A stretch of 64,000 nucleotides of DNA from positions 437,501 through 501,500 of the forward strand of contig JAHQIW010001307.1 of NCBI GenBank assembly GCA_019055375.1, given 5' to 3'. This document shows, piece after piece, positions 12,301 through 21,684 of the stretch. How positions within the stretch are numbered: position 1 is the stretch's first letter; the number at the start of each line of letters is the position of its first letter. Source of the DNA: Parelaphostrongylus tenuis. Taxonomy: Eukaryota; Nematoda; Chromadorea; Rhabditida; Metastrongylidae. The notes under the pieces were generated by a model. That model was not told the DNA's origin. It was given only the letters and a program-made list of their open reading frames with translations, and did no database searches. Made by a program: the position numbers and the translations under genes.

Positions 12301-13436
12301 GCGACCTCGGGTCTCACTCAGCAAGAAGTCAACGAGATCAAGAACGCCAAGCCGATCGCAGAGGTGCATTTATTCGTTCAAAGCTAAACAGTTAAAGTCG
12401 CAGTGAATCAGTATGGTCATTTAGAAGGAAATCGAAGCAGATCTACCCGGGCTTCCAGAGCCTACTTGGTACGTTTTAATCCTGACCTCGTTTGGTCACA
12501 TATTCGCAATGTCATCTAGGAAAAAAACATGAAGACCATTATATTAAGTCAAACACTTGAACTTCTGAATGATCTACACAACTTTCTTACAGAGATAGCC
12601 TTTTTTTCACACTTATGCTCTTTGACATGTACAGATATTGCAGTTATACAGTAGCCGATCGAGTGATTTTGGTGCAAAATGGAAAGATTTGCTCTTTAGA
12701 GAAAGTGGGAAAACATTTGTTCTATTAACTTTATGTCACCATAGGCCGAAATATGAGAAAGACTGTCTTATTACCAGATCATCATATCATCTTTCTGCTG
12801 GAAAAGGAATTAAACAGCAGATCTGCATGATCCACTCTAGCTAACTTGACTAGGAAACTCCTGGATGCCTTGTGACTCCGTTACAAGATATGTTACACTG
12901 CTGGACTAGCGTTAATTACCGTACATAGCTAAAAAGTTTCTTCAGAGTTTTGCGAAGGGGTAAAATTTGGGAACGTCTACTTGAAAGTGGAAAATTGCTA
13001 TCAAAGAGAGGAGAGTATTGCTTTTCCTCCGATATAACCAGCCAGGGGATCTCAGTTTCTCTTCCGCGCAAATGCAATCCTTTCGTATTACGCTAAAACT
13101 TTATATGACTTTTGGAGATCATAGAGTTAACGTCATTGCATATAGTATTCGGCTATAAGTTTCAGGACATCACAAAACTGCCAGAAGGTTCAAAGGTCAA
13201 TACGGTAGGTGATCGTCACATCCCACTTCCCTCTGAAATATTCGAGAACACCTGATATGTTATTTGTTCAGAACAAGGACAAATCCTTCCACATGGAATA
13301 CTATGTGGAAAATGGAGTGTTTATCGGTACGGGAGCGGAAACGACAAAAAAATCGGTAATGAAGACAGTTTATTATTTCAACAAAATCATGGTACACAAC
13401 AATTCTGTACGAATCTGTCCAATATGTTCACTCTAA
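9394..13436 (+). CDS. Four-transmembrane protein of unknown function, multi-exon
   Basis: I do not recognise this family. Exons that keep phase throughout: 9394-9461, 9910-9982, 10043-10144, 10237-10285, 11320-11443, 11670-11772 and 12134 onward. The last can read to a stop at 12253 (212 residues), or splice at 12217 into 12425-12468, 12644-12718, 12946-13084, 13166-13204 and 13272-13436 (354 residues); every junction in that chain is GT..AG and in phase. Four hydrophobic segments lie near residues 41-63, 78-95, 99-121 and 156-177. The N-terminus is short and polar (MQQKLLGNGDNPHF), followed by a basic stretch REVRRAKNR, so I infer an integral membrane protein with a cytosolic N-terminus. The long form adds a soluble tail with GEYCFSSDITSQGISVSLP and FHMEYYVENGVFIGTG. 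The ATG at 9394 has no stop-free extension I could link. A decayed paralogue lies at 1-1641, whose conserved exons support the model. Exon coordinates are confident; the 3' end is not. Confidence 0.72.
9983..10042 (+). other. 60-nt intron with no stop in frame (possible retained intron)
   Basis: The boundaries are CAG/GTAGGAATTC and TTTTTCATCAG/AC, both strong nematode signals. The length is exactly 60 nt and it reads open in frame as 20 residues starting VGIHLIINSS. Retention would lengthen the first membrane segment without breaking the protein. Confidence 0.6.
10657..10962 (-). other. Antisense ORF inside an intron of the four-TM gene, unassigned
   Basis: A 101-codon ORF in the intron 10286-11319, antisense to the host gene. 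It can be extended upstream by about 12 codons (ELLKLIREALLP) to an in-frame TGA near 11000. It has balanced composition, for example ISDAMGEIVVSQFDKISPP and GVSVAKGKNICKVVCERS, without the low-complexity look of chance ORFs nearby. I recognise no domain. It may be a nested gene exon, a fragment of a retroelement, or chance; the plus strand is also open for 93 codons over part of it. Confidence 0.2.
11826..11888. repeat. Perfect 19-bp inverted repeat (MITE-like hairpin) in an intron
   Basis: Arms GGTAAATTAGTCGTAGAAG (11826-11844) and its exact complement (11870-11888) flank a 25-nt loop with GCAGGTCGCCGAAACGTCAG. A related but degraded sequence lies at 40258-40350. It sits in the last intron of the four-TM core gene. 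Confidence 0.75.
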
Positions 13437-13439
13437 TCG

Positions 13440-14140
13440 ATGCCATTTTGATATTCAAATAACAAAAACTGGTGTTCTCAAAATTAACTCATTAAATGGA
13501 CAGTAAGAAAAATCAATCTCTACCACTATCTATAAATTACTGTGAACTTCGATGATGCTAGCGATTATTATAAGTGCCAATAATTTTATAAGAGAAGAAG
13601 AGTACAATGTGGGTAGAAGGGTAAATTTCAAACTCGGTGGATATATTGCCAGTTCACTATCAATGTTCACCAAAGCCTATTGGTTTCGTAATAACAAATA
13701 TTTGTTTTTACCAATACGCAGAAATGAGAAACGATTCTCGTATTGCACATTTCCTGAATTGGAACAAGAAACTGAAGCTTGTTGGGCGCGATAAAATTTG
13801 AGTTCATGCTTTTTGAGATAATCTTGAGCAGACAAGAGTAAAAGTCCTACGATGATAGTTATTCATTCTCTTTCTACAAGCTTGGCAGTGAAATCTTAGG
13901 CATACTCGTCAAGAAAATGGTTTTGAGGACTGTTTTGAGTGATGTCATTGTTTCTACTCCACGATGAGAACTAGTCACTAGCACAGTGATTTGAGTAGGT
14001 AATTAGTGTACCAGCAAATAAATAGTAGCGATAAGTTTGAATTTTCCTCCGTAGTTCTAACTCCGTATTGGAATAAAGATTGTCTTTGTAAGTTTAGCGA
14101 TTATACAAGCTGTCTAATTTACATTCTGCATTACTAGTAG
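13440..14140. other. Downstream flank of the four-TM gene, no gene recognised
   Basis: There is an acceptor-like CGCAG at 13731 followed by an open segment NEKRFSYCTFPELEQETEA, but it joins the upstream exon only in a frame that stops at once. AATAAA occurs near 14017 and 14070, either of which could be the polyadenylation signal of the gene. Confidence 0.35.
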
Positions 14141-14149
14141 GTTTCGTGT

Positions 14150-14680
14150 GACGCCATCAATAAACGTCTTTGCCTTTTTGTGAATAGTAGGTCTCCTCAT
14201 GAAATTTGGCACTAGAGCGATAAATACCAAATTTATTAACCAGAAGTTATAAAAATTGCTCAACGACACTACTCAAAGTTTACGCCATCAGGCTGAACAC
14301 ACTTCTGCCATCTCTCAGGCAACAAACGATTTTTTTTCTGGAGTAGTTTTTAAGCGACGTCTTGCGTTTGCGCATCTGTGCTTGAGTGAGCTCGAGTGGA
14401 ATCTATTGACCCTTCTTCCACTTCTTGTCTACTGCCTTCATCATTAATTGATTGTTTGACAATAGCCAAAATCGTCGGGCGACTTCTCGATAGTCAGTCA
14501 AAGTTCCACATTCTCTTCAATTGCTCCGATGTCGGCCTTTCGTGAAACTTTGCGTGGGCGTCCGGTGCACAGCTGGCCCTTCAAGTTAGTGTTACCGGCG
14601 CGAAATCCAGCAAAACCGAAAGGCTGTCCACCTGGACACATATGCTTGACACTTGGCACGATTGATGTTCCCGAAGGTGA
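14150..14680 (-). mobile_element. Mariner-family transposon relic, internally deleted
   Basis: On the minus strand the remnants occur in mariner order. First comes an N-terminal DNA-binding part (FRAGNTNLKGQLCTGRPRKV, then AIEENVEL). Then a linker with KWKKGQ-stop-IPLELTQAQM, which corresponds to the mariner WVPHELT motif. It then jumps to the C-terminal end (LLPERWQKCVQPDGVNFE). The catalytic DDD region is absent, so the element is dead. A 3' flank with AAATTTGGTATTTATCGC follows; a similar word recurs near 14915, 27010, 40030 and 41965. Confidence 0.75.
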
Positions 14681-14689
14681 TCCGTGCAT

Positions 14690-14945
14690 CACGTCCCAAT
14701 TCGTACTCGTAGAGCAGCAAACTGCAATAAAGGCTTCCTTGAGCGGCCAGATGCGGCAAATATGAACAAATTTGGTAGCAGAAGAAAGCTCAGAAAATTC
14801 TACACAAAATTGTACTGATTTTTTGACTGAGAGTTAGCAGAACTGTGTTTAGGATGATGTTGCATACTTTTAATAGTGTTGTTAAGCAATTCTAATTACT
14901 TCCGGTCAAGATATTTGGGGTTTATTGCTTTAGTGCCGGAACTTA
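14690..14945 (+). mobile_element. Mariner C-terminal fragment in opposite orientation
   Basis: It aligns with the fragment at 40620-40830, sharing AANMNKFGSRRKLRKF against AASMDKFGTKRKLRKF, and ends like the element at 14150-14340. It lies back to back with the minus-strand relic. Confidence 0.6.
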
Positions 14946-15479
14946 GAACTCAATGAATCCATACTCGAAAAATTAAACGATGTTGTGTACTGTAGATAAT
15001 GATCAAAAAAACCTTTGCGAGTATAAGCGACTACCAGGCAGATAAGACGTGACATTCCACTACTCATCCTCATGAGCATACCTTTAACGAAGTGACAAAT
15101 GCTTGTATGTTTAGTAATTCGATCCTTGTCGCAGTACAACATTTTTTGAACTGCATATCTCTCTGGCAACGACGTGAGCCCAAATAAATTTCATTTTCTT
15201 TGCAGTGGTTTATGTTGATATATAGTTTTTCTTTAATATCTCGAAGAGCCATCGCAGGATGCCTATTGATAAATTACCACTTAATCTCTTATTTCGGTCA
15301 TAGATTATAGCTTTTGAATGGAGTACGGCGCATCGACAGTGTGAGAATCAAAACTGGCATAAACGAGCATAAATTGACATCTCAAACTAGGTTCGACAAT
15401 CATTTTCGAAACCCAGTTTATTAGTTTTCCGATTTCTAATCGATTTTATCACTTTTGGGTATGTAGAGATAGCTTTTAA

Positions 15480-15795
15480 AAATGTTTAATGCGAGATTTT
15501 AAAAACAGTCAGTGCTATAGCTCAATTTGAATCTACCAGCCGTGACCCCAGACTTGAACAATGGTGATAAGCACAATGTCACTGCACGTTGTGCTGTCAC
15601 CACATACGCCTCCCTCCTTGCTACAATGCTGGGCATAATGTGGGGCGTGGGCTACTGACGAGGAGGGCGAGACCTTCCAAAACACGCGTGTATGGCTCTG
15701 GCGTACCAAGCTCCCTAAGGCTTTGAACGTTTTTAAAAATTACTCAAATGTTTAATGCGAGGTTTTAGAAGCAGTCGATGCTAGGATCGACTTCA
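15480..15795 (+). repeat. Pair of direct repeats with a related copy at 59.78 kb
   Basis: The word AATGTTTAATGCGAGATTTT with a trailing CAGTCAGTGCTA occurs at about 15483 and, slightly changed, at about 15750. A third version (AATGTTTATTGCGAGGTTTC) is at about 59778. About 220 bp of unrelated sequence separates the first two. Confidence 0.45.
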
Positions 15796-15879
15796 TTATT
15801 CTCCTGATGGCACACAATTGCACAAAGAGCAAGAATATTCTCTTCACATGCAAGAGTTCTATGTGCAAAAAATCGCGGG

Positions 15880-16760
15880 GAATATCATGAAGACCATAGC
15901 TCATACGCACATTGAGAAATTCGTAGAATTTTTTACAATCCGCGCAGAAAAAGCGATGTATAGAACGGGATTCGCAGTAAAAAAAAAGGTGAAAAAAACA
16001 TGCAGAGTGGCCGGTGTGAATTCCATTGGTTTCACAGAAAAGGGCAATGAAAAACTAAGCGTCGTCAAGTTACCATGAACCCCACGTATCGGTGCGATCG
16101 AATCTGCTCGTTTAATTCACTCATTGACTTTAGTAACTTCTAAACAAAAAAACAATTTCAGTAAATCTTCACAAAATACAAAAAAAGTAGTAGCAACTTT
16201 CCATCGTTCTTCATCGTTATCACTTGCAGATTGACATTCGGGCACCAATACGGCCTCCGCCTACAGGAGAGACTTCTTCACAGGTTCGCTCTCTATTTGA
16301 TTATCAGACAGATATAAGAATCGGGGCAAGATTATAAAGACCACAGCTCAAACGTACATTGAGAAATGCGAAAAATTTTCTACAACGCGCGCAGAAAAAC
16401 CGATGTATGGAACGGAATTCGCAGTAAAAAAAAAGGTGGAAAAAAACATGCACCGTGGTCGGTGTGAAGTCCAAAGGTTTAACGGAAAATGGCCGTGAAA
16501 AACTAGGCGTAGTCAGGTGACCGTTGATAAGAAGCCATTATGTCAATAGTTAATAAACCCCACGTATCGGTCCGATCCAGTCTGCTCGTTGAATGCACTC
16601 ATTGACTTCAGAAATTCCAAACAGAAAGCAATTTGAGTGGATTTCCACAAAATTCAAGAAAAGTAGCAACAATTTTTCACCGTTTTTCATCGTAAACCGC
16701 TTGCAGATCAACATTCGTGCACCGACACGTCCTGCGCTCAAAGAAGAAACACAGGAAGAG
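15880..16760 (+). repeat. Tandem duplication, about 440-bp units, with coding remnants
   Basis: Unit 1 spans about 15880-16275 and unit 2 about 16325-16755. Each begins GACCA(T/C)AGCTCA(T/A)ACG and ends with a CTTGCAG acceptor-like site. Both keep one reading frame over a segment that reads IEKFVEFFTIRAEKAMY in unit 1 and IEKCEKFSTTRAEKPMY in unit 2; after a one-base shift in unit 2 both read like GV(N/K)S(I/K)G(F/L)TE(K/N)G. After the acceptor, unit 1 reads IDIRAPIRPPPTGE and unit 2 INIRAPTRPALKEE. I recognise no family. The pattern suggests a duplicated piece of a once-coding gene. Confidence 0.45.
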
Positions 16761-17050
16761 ACACAGGTTCACCCTCTGCTTGATTATCAGACAGTTATAA
16801 GTAACCCACAGATACAGTTTTGAAGATGAAAGAAATACCCTTCGAGGAATACAGCAAAATTATCAATAATAATTTCAATGGTAGCTTTCTTCAGGAACCA
16901 AGCCCATCAGAGAAAACGCCTTCATCGACGATTCCCCAAAAAAAACGCCATCAAGCAGCAGGAGACAATCTGTTTCGAGAAAAAACTTACACGCTAGTGA
17001 AATTCTGTTCCAGTTCACGTTATGTCGATCGATGATGATCTGTTATTTTG
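16760..17050 (+). other. Open region following the tandem duplication, unassigned
   Basis: Two overlapping frames are open: one continues from the second unit (EETQVHPLLDYQTVIS), the other is a 71-codon ORF at 16820 with EPSPSEKTPSSTIPQKKR. Composition is polar and disordered-like. It could be the last exon of the gene whose fragment was duplicated; no start or splice chain is convincing. Confidence 0.2.
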
Positions 17051-17605
17051 AAAATAAAAGCGTGCTATCTTTTTGGTTACAAACATTAAAAAAAAAAACT
17101 CTGTAGAGATACTGGGTGCTTCGACATTTGAGCGATTGCCATAGGAACAGACCAACGAAACCAAGCACTCCTACCGTTTCGAACGGAAATTTCACGTATT
17201 GCTCCTTTGAACCAGCAACTAGGTGTTTAATTGTTTGATATCCTAATTCACCTAAAATGCCCTTTTTTCTGCAATCCTTATTCAAGGTGAAAGCACGCTA
17301 GCATAAAAAAGCACTTCGCAAAAATTCGATTGGAATTTGGAGTAAATTTTTTTTTCGAGAGAATCACCTTTATGATCGTTTACCACATTAATCATGAAGC
17401 TAGAACAGAGACCAATGAAACATTAACTTTGCCCGCTCAAACTCCCAATTGGATTCACCCGGTTCAGGGTGTATAATAGCTATTCTGTACCTTATACAGA
17501 ATAACGCTACGCGATCATTTATTTCCTGTGTTAATCGCATTTTAATTCACGTGCAGTGTACTCAGGAGCCATGATGCAATGCAATGATTAGGGATGACTT
17601 GCTTT
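17051..17605. other. No gene recognised
   Basis: AT-rich sequence with A and T runs and no supported ORF. A short near-palindrome (TATTCTGTACCTTATACAGAATA) lies near 17483. Confidence 0.4.
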
Positions 17606-17609
17606 ACAC

Positions 17610-17860
17610 AGTGTCGGTCATAATGGCTCGATGTCGCCCTTCCGGGTCACCAAACTCATCATCTTTCCGGAGTCGTCAAATCGCCAAATTGTCACCGCTC
17701 TTGTCTAGAGAATAACAGAGTGACTAGTTGAACTGTTGAGGCAATGCAAGTCATTGTATATGACAGATGTGCTTCAATCCTCCTAAATGCTTGTGAAGTC
17801 GAGTGCATGGCTCAATTCTTAGGGATTGATCAAACGTCGAGCACTTTATCGTTGTTCCCA
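17610..17860 (+). repeat. SINE-like family 1, degraded partial copy
   Basis: Read on the plus strand it carries degraded forms of the body words TCACCAA..CATC..TTTCCGG and of the tail GCATGGCTCAATTC..GGGATTGATCAA seen in the copies at 18.2, 27.9, 32.2, 42.1 and 50.1 kb. Confidence 0.5.
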
Positions 17861-18149
17861 ATACTTTCAAATTGACTAGAGCCACTTACACTTCAATATA
17901 ATTCGGCTGTAACTGATTCAATACGAACCTCTGAAACTCCATCCGTGTATCTGCAATCAAGCCGACGACAGACGTCCAAGAAAGTTTAGACCTGCCTCTT
18001 CAAGTACGGAAAAAAAAAACGATTTGCACCTTTCTTGCTATTGTCAAGGATACATCAACTGCTCTTTTAAGGAAAAAGTTCCTTAACACTCGCGAAAAAT
18101 TCAAATTTATGTTTATTTCACACACTATCGGTTAATGCAAATACATCGG

Positions 18150-18445
18150 AATAAAGCTAAAAGGATAAAGCTCTCGCCGGATCAATCCCTAAGGGATGCG
18201 CCATTCATTTGTCCATAATTTATAACTTAGTTTGAGGTGCCTGAATACACATCTGGCCTTTACAATGACTCGCATTGGCCTCCCGCTGTATTGTCAGTCA
18301 GTACTGCTTATCCTCCCAGACAAGTTTGGCACCAATTTACCGATCCCGGAGGGATGACGGCTTGGTGAGCCATGACCGTGAAACAGAACCATCGATCTCG
18401 TGTGCCATGCAGAGCATCTTTAACTACTGCGCCACATGCATTCCT
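18150..18445 (-). repeat. SINE-like family 1 copy with tRNA-like head
   Basis: On the minus strand the head reads GCATGTGGCGCAGTAGTTAA (A-box-like TGGCGCAGTAG) and about 40 bases later a B-box-like GGTTCTGTTTC. A conserved body follows with GGTAAATTGGTGCCAAACTT, CGGGAGGCCAATGCGAGTCA and a tail complementary to GATCAATCCCTAAGGGATG. The order is shared with the copies at 27.9, 32.2, 42.1 and 50.1 kb. Confidence 0.7.
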
Positions 18446-18559
18446 TAAATCCATAGCAATATCTCAGGAATATTTCCATAAGAAACTCCCACGGCAATGC
18501 TTGCTAGAAGGCATCAAATCCTAATCTACTTCATGTATATCAAATGATGTCGACGGACA

Positions 18560-19060
18560 ATATTGAGCTCTCAAGTTTTGATACGGTATTGGTGGAGGCG
18601 ACGACGTTCAAAAATAGATGCTTCAAAAAATCCAAAAATGATCTGTGGTGTAGAAGGTAAAGGAACTGTGAGCCATGTAACTGCTGCAAAGTGCTACAAG
18701 CGACACCGATAGAAATCTATACGATACAAACGAAAACGCGCGTTATTCTAGCAATACAATGCCAAACTTCGCACCGCAAATAAGCCTGAGAAAAGTTTGA
18801 CGAATGAAGGGAGTCGAGATCTTGCCGCACCCAGCTTACAGTCCAAATGCTGCGCCGTCCGACTGTGGCACCGATTTACACTCAATGAAGCATTTTGCGT
18901 GAACGGTGATTCGACACATTTGATCAGATTGGAGGCATGTGAGGAGTTTTTGAATCAAAGGCTAACGAATGACGATTTTGAGCAGATCCGCAAGTTTACA
19001 GATTGTTAACAAAAGATCGTGAATAATGAGGGTCTTGATTTTGAAAACTAATTATTGCTG
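18560..19060 (+). mobile_element. Mariner transposase fragment (catalytic to C-terminal part)
   Basis: With frame changes the plus strand reads YKRKRALF..QYNAKLRTANK, then ILPHPAYSPNAAPSD, the mariner signature before the last catalytic Asp, then FDTFDQIGGM and a decayed C-terminus. Stops and frameshifts make it non-functional. The 70-codon ORF at 18797 is an out-of-frame shadow of the same region. Confidence 0.75.
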
Positions 19061-19179
19061 TTTTCAATGAATATTTGTATAAACTTTTAATTTTCATCGG
19101 GCGTTAAGGAATTTTTTCCTCAACCTAGTACATGCTTCATAGATAAATTCACATCCAAAGAGACCGTCAAGAGTGTAGC

Positions 19180-19960
19180 AGCTGTTCCGCCAAACAACTA
19201 CTATTTCCTTTGGCGTCGCACATATACATACTATAGATATTACAAAACTGTGTGAAGGACGATAATGTAAAATAAATTGAGCAAATGAGTATAATACTGT
19301 CTCCTGTGGATACTGCCTCAAGTAGTCGGAAGACGACGTGATTTGCGTGTTTATCGGCCCGAGATCGCGATGTACCCTGGAGATTGCCGGCGGCGGACAC
19401 CTGTCGACGAGGTAGTTGCTCAGCGGTCAAGGAACATGGCGATGGTGGAGGATCACGCCCACAATGGCACTTCCTTCAGGCCTCTTTTCAATCTCATTGC
19501 TTGCTCGTTTTCCTTATCTTTTTCTACTCATCCGTTGATAATGTTAACTAGGTGTCAAGACATCAGCCATCGATTACCCCTTCCGACCATGTAGCTCGAA
19601 TTATGTGGTCTGGTAAGGGCTCTTGTACAGCCCGATACACGTGTTTCGTCCTCGGCAGAACCCGTCGTCTTTCGAGTCAGTTCTCTCGGGAGCCCTACTC
19701 TCCCTACAGGGAGTTATCGAAGACGAACGTTTAATACTCATGTTTTTTAACATGAAAAGAAATTTTCACCAATTTTCACAGACACAAGAGCCATGTGGTC
19801 TGGTCACATGACAAGTTGTCTCATATAATAATGAAAGGATATATTGAAATTTGAGCGCGGTCTGATAAAACACTCGAGATAAAGGTATCTCGAATCAATC
19901 ATTCATTTTTCGACGTCGTCGCTCACTTGTCCTTGGCATCAATTTTTTCGTTCTCTTGTA
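19180..19960 (+). repeat. Dispersed repeat R-B, longest copy
   Basis: The segment from about CAGCTGTTCCGCCAAACAAC through GTTTATCGGCCCGAGATCGC to GACGTCGTCGCTCACTTGTC matches 47920-48350 on the opposite strand and, in part, 48340-48495 on the same strand. No ORF of note survives. The size and the inverted half-copy at 48 kb suggest a non-autonomous DNA element, but I cannot assign a superfamily. Confidence 0.55.
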
Positions 19961-20379
19961 TGATTAAATTCGTATCGTTAATGCTCATGATGGTTGTTGT
20001 ACATATGTGTGTATATGTTTTGATATAATTAGGTTGTTCGACATAAGGCTATATTCTGTACCAAGACTCCGCGTGGCAAAACAAACTAAGACGAGTCAAA
20101 GAGCAATACTCTATCGCAAAGTATACAAGCAACGACTCAACTATCACTGAAACTGAAACAAAAGTAGATTTTCGTGCATTGAACGATGTGGTAGAATTGG
20201 ACTGAGACAGGCGCAGTCGTAAGCGAAGAACCAATTTCAGGAAAATTTACAAAGATATAGGCATTCCAGTCACCCTCCAAACTCACATCTTTTCACCCTA
20301 GTCTTCAATACCTCATAGCATTACATGAAGCAAACCCTACGGCTACGTTGATTACTCGTTTTGAAATGGTACACCATGG

Positions 20380-20655
20380 CTTTAACCCTGCCTTGTGATA
20401 CTCGTTGCGGCGCTCTGGCTAGCTAAACCCTCCCCGCTCCCTCTCCCAACTTCCCCCTTACCCTTCTCCCCTACACTCTCCGGCAGTCAAGAACGCCTCA
20501 TGGAACGTCACAGCCAGGCTATCCTCGAGATCGCAAGGAGACGAGCTCAACCAGCATTCTAAGACGTTTAAGAAGAAAATAAAAACATCTGAATGCTAGA
20601 AGTGAATCTGAATGAATACTGGAATCCGCACAGTGAAAAAAGAACACTATGAAGA
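20380..20655 (+). repeat. SINE-like family 2 copy with pyrimidine-rich insert
   Basis: It carries TACTCGTTGCGGCGC, then a C/T-rich stretch, then CTCTCCGGCAGTCAAGAACG, TATCCTCGAGATCGCAAGGA and GAATCCGCACAGTGAAAAAA, the same order as at 35.0, 43.7 and 60.3 kb. Confidence 0.65.
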
Positions 20656-21120
20656 CTGTGGTGTGGTGGTAGCATGCGCCCCTCGTATGGGTAAAACGCG
20701 AGTTCAACTCTCATCTGAGGATGAATTTGTGCTCACCACTCAATTCTCTTAGGTATATTTGAAACATCGTGACACTGCAAAAAAGCAGTAAAAACATAAG
20801 AAATCTTGGATTTATATGAGTACACTGGTTGTCAGCTTAAGTGCGCTTATAGAACGATACTGCTTACTCGATCAAATCTGTTAAAGGTTGATGGCTGACA
20901 GCTATGATAGAGAGGTACTGATGAATTAGTGGTAGGCAAGCGGTGGCCTCGGTGGTGTAGCGGCAACAAGCGCCCGCAATATGGGTGAAACACGGGCTCA
21001 GCTCCCGCCTGATGACCCTTTTTTTGCACACCATTCAATTCTCTTAGTATACTATGAAGACGGATCAGTAACGTGTCAAAGTGTCGTTCATTCAAATGCA
21101 GTCCACTCCACATTACTGCT
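20655..21120 (+). repeat. Two tandem tRNA-like SINE family 4 copies
   Basis: Two heads, near 20657 and 20942, read G(T/C)GGTG(T)..AGC.GCG..CC..(G/A)TATGGGT(A/G)AAAC.CG, the second with CGGTGGTGTAGCGGCAACAA. Each is followed by a body with CACCA(C/T)TCAATTCTCTTAG. The element at 62820-62950 is the best preserved relative; 56060-56160 is a weaker one. Confidence 0.6.
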
Positions 21121-21124
21121 GAAG

Positions 21125-21560
21125 CAAGTACTGTAAGGTGCTTCAGCCTTTTATTGCTATTTTGAAGACCTCAAATACGTTCTTCATAGATACGACCTAG
21201 ACCACTATCAAGTATTACAAGTATTACTACATAGTATTATAAGTATCAAAAGTATTGTTATTTACATTAATGTAACACCTCGTGTTTGGCTCAAAAAAGA
21301 AAATCGGTAATTATGTTAAGTTGAATCAATTCCTTCTACACTATTGTTGCCAAATTAGACAGAATCAATAGATATCTGGCTATCGTTTCGAAGATAAACT
21401 AAGTGATATCGTCGTTTGTGGAGATGGTCGGAGCAAATCAGACCACCGTTGATGCGATATCAGTTGATAATCACTCATTCAGCAACACTGATTTATTACC
21501 TGGTCTTCTTATTATTATATTCACATTTATACCACTTTAGTGAAACAAATCTCGAACCTC
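21125..21560. other. 3' flank of citrate synthase, no gene recognised
   Basis: AT-rich, with several AGTATTA-type short repeats near 21210-21260. Nothing coding is supported. Confidence 0.4.
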
Positions 21561-21571
21561 TTGTTTAATGT

Positions 21572-21577
21572 TTTATT
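21572..21577 (-). terminator. Polyadenylation signal AATAAA for cts-1
   Basis: TTTATT on the plus strand gives AATAAA on the minus strand, about 110 bp past the cts-1 stop. This is the first canonical hexamer downstream. Confidence 0.6.
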
Positions 21578-21684
21578 TCGGATATTGCACAATAGGCTGG
21601 ATAAAGACCATAACAGGTATAAAACAAATGAAAAAAAAAACATGGAGCCTAAGACTAACAGCTCTAACAATGGAAGCAATAGAG

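Noticed and set aside
13209..13436. dsRNA-binding domain in the tail of the four-TM protein (ENGVFIGTGAETTKKS)
   Set aside because: Only a beta-hairpin and TKKS resemblance; the AKxxAA helix that should follow is absent, so no domain call was made.
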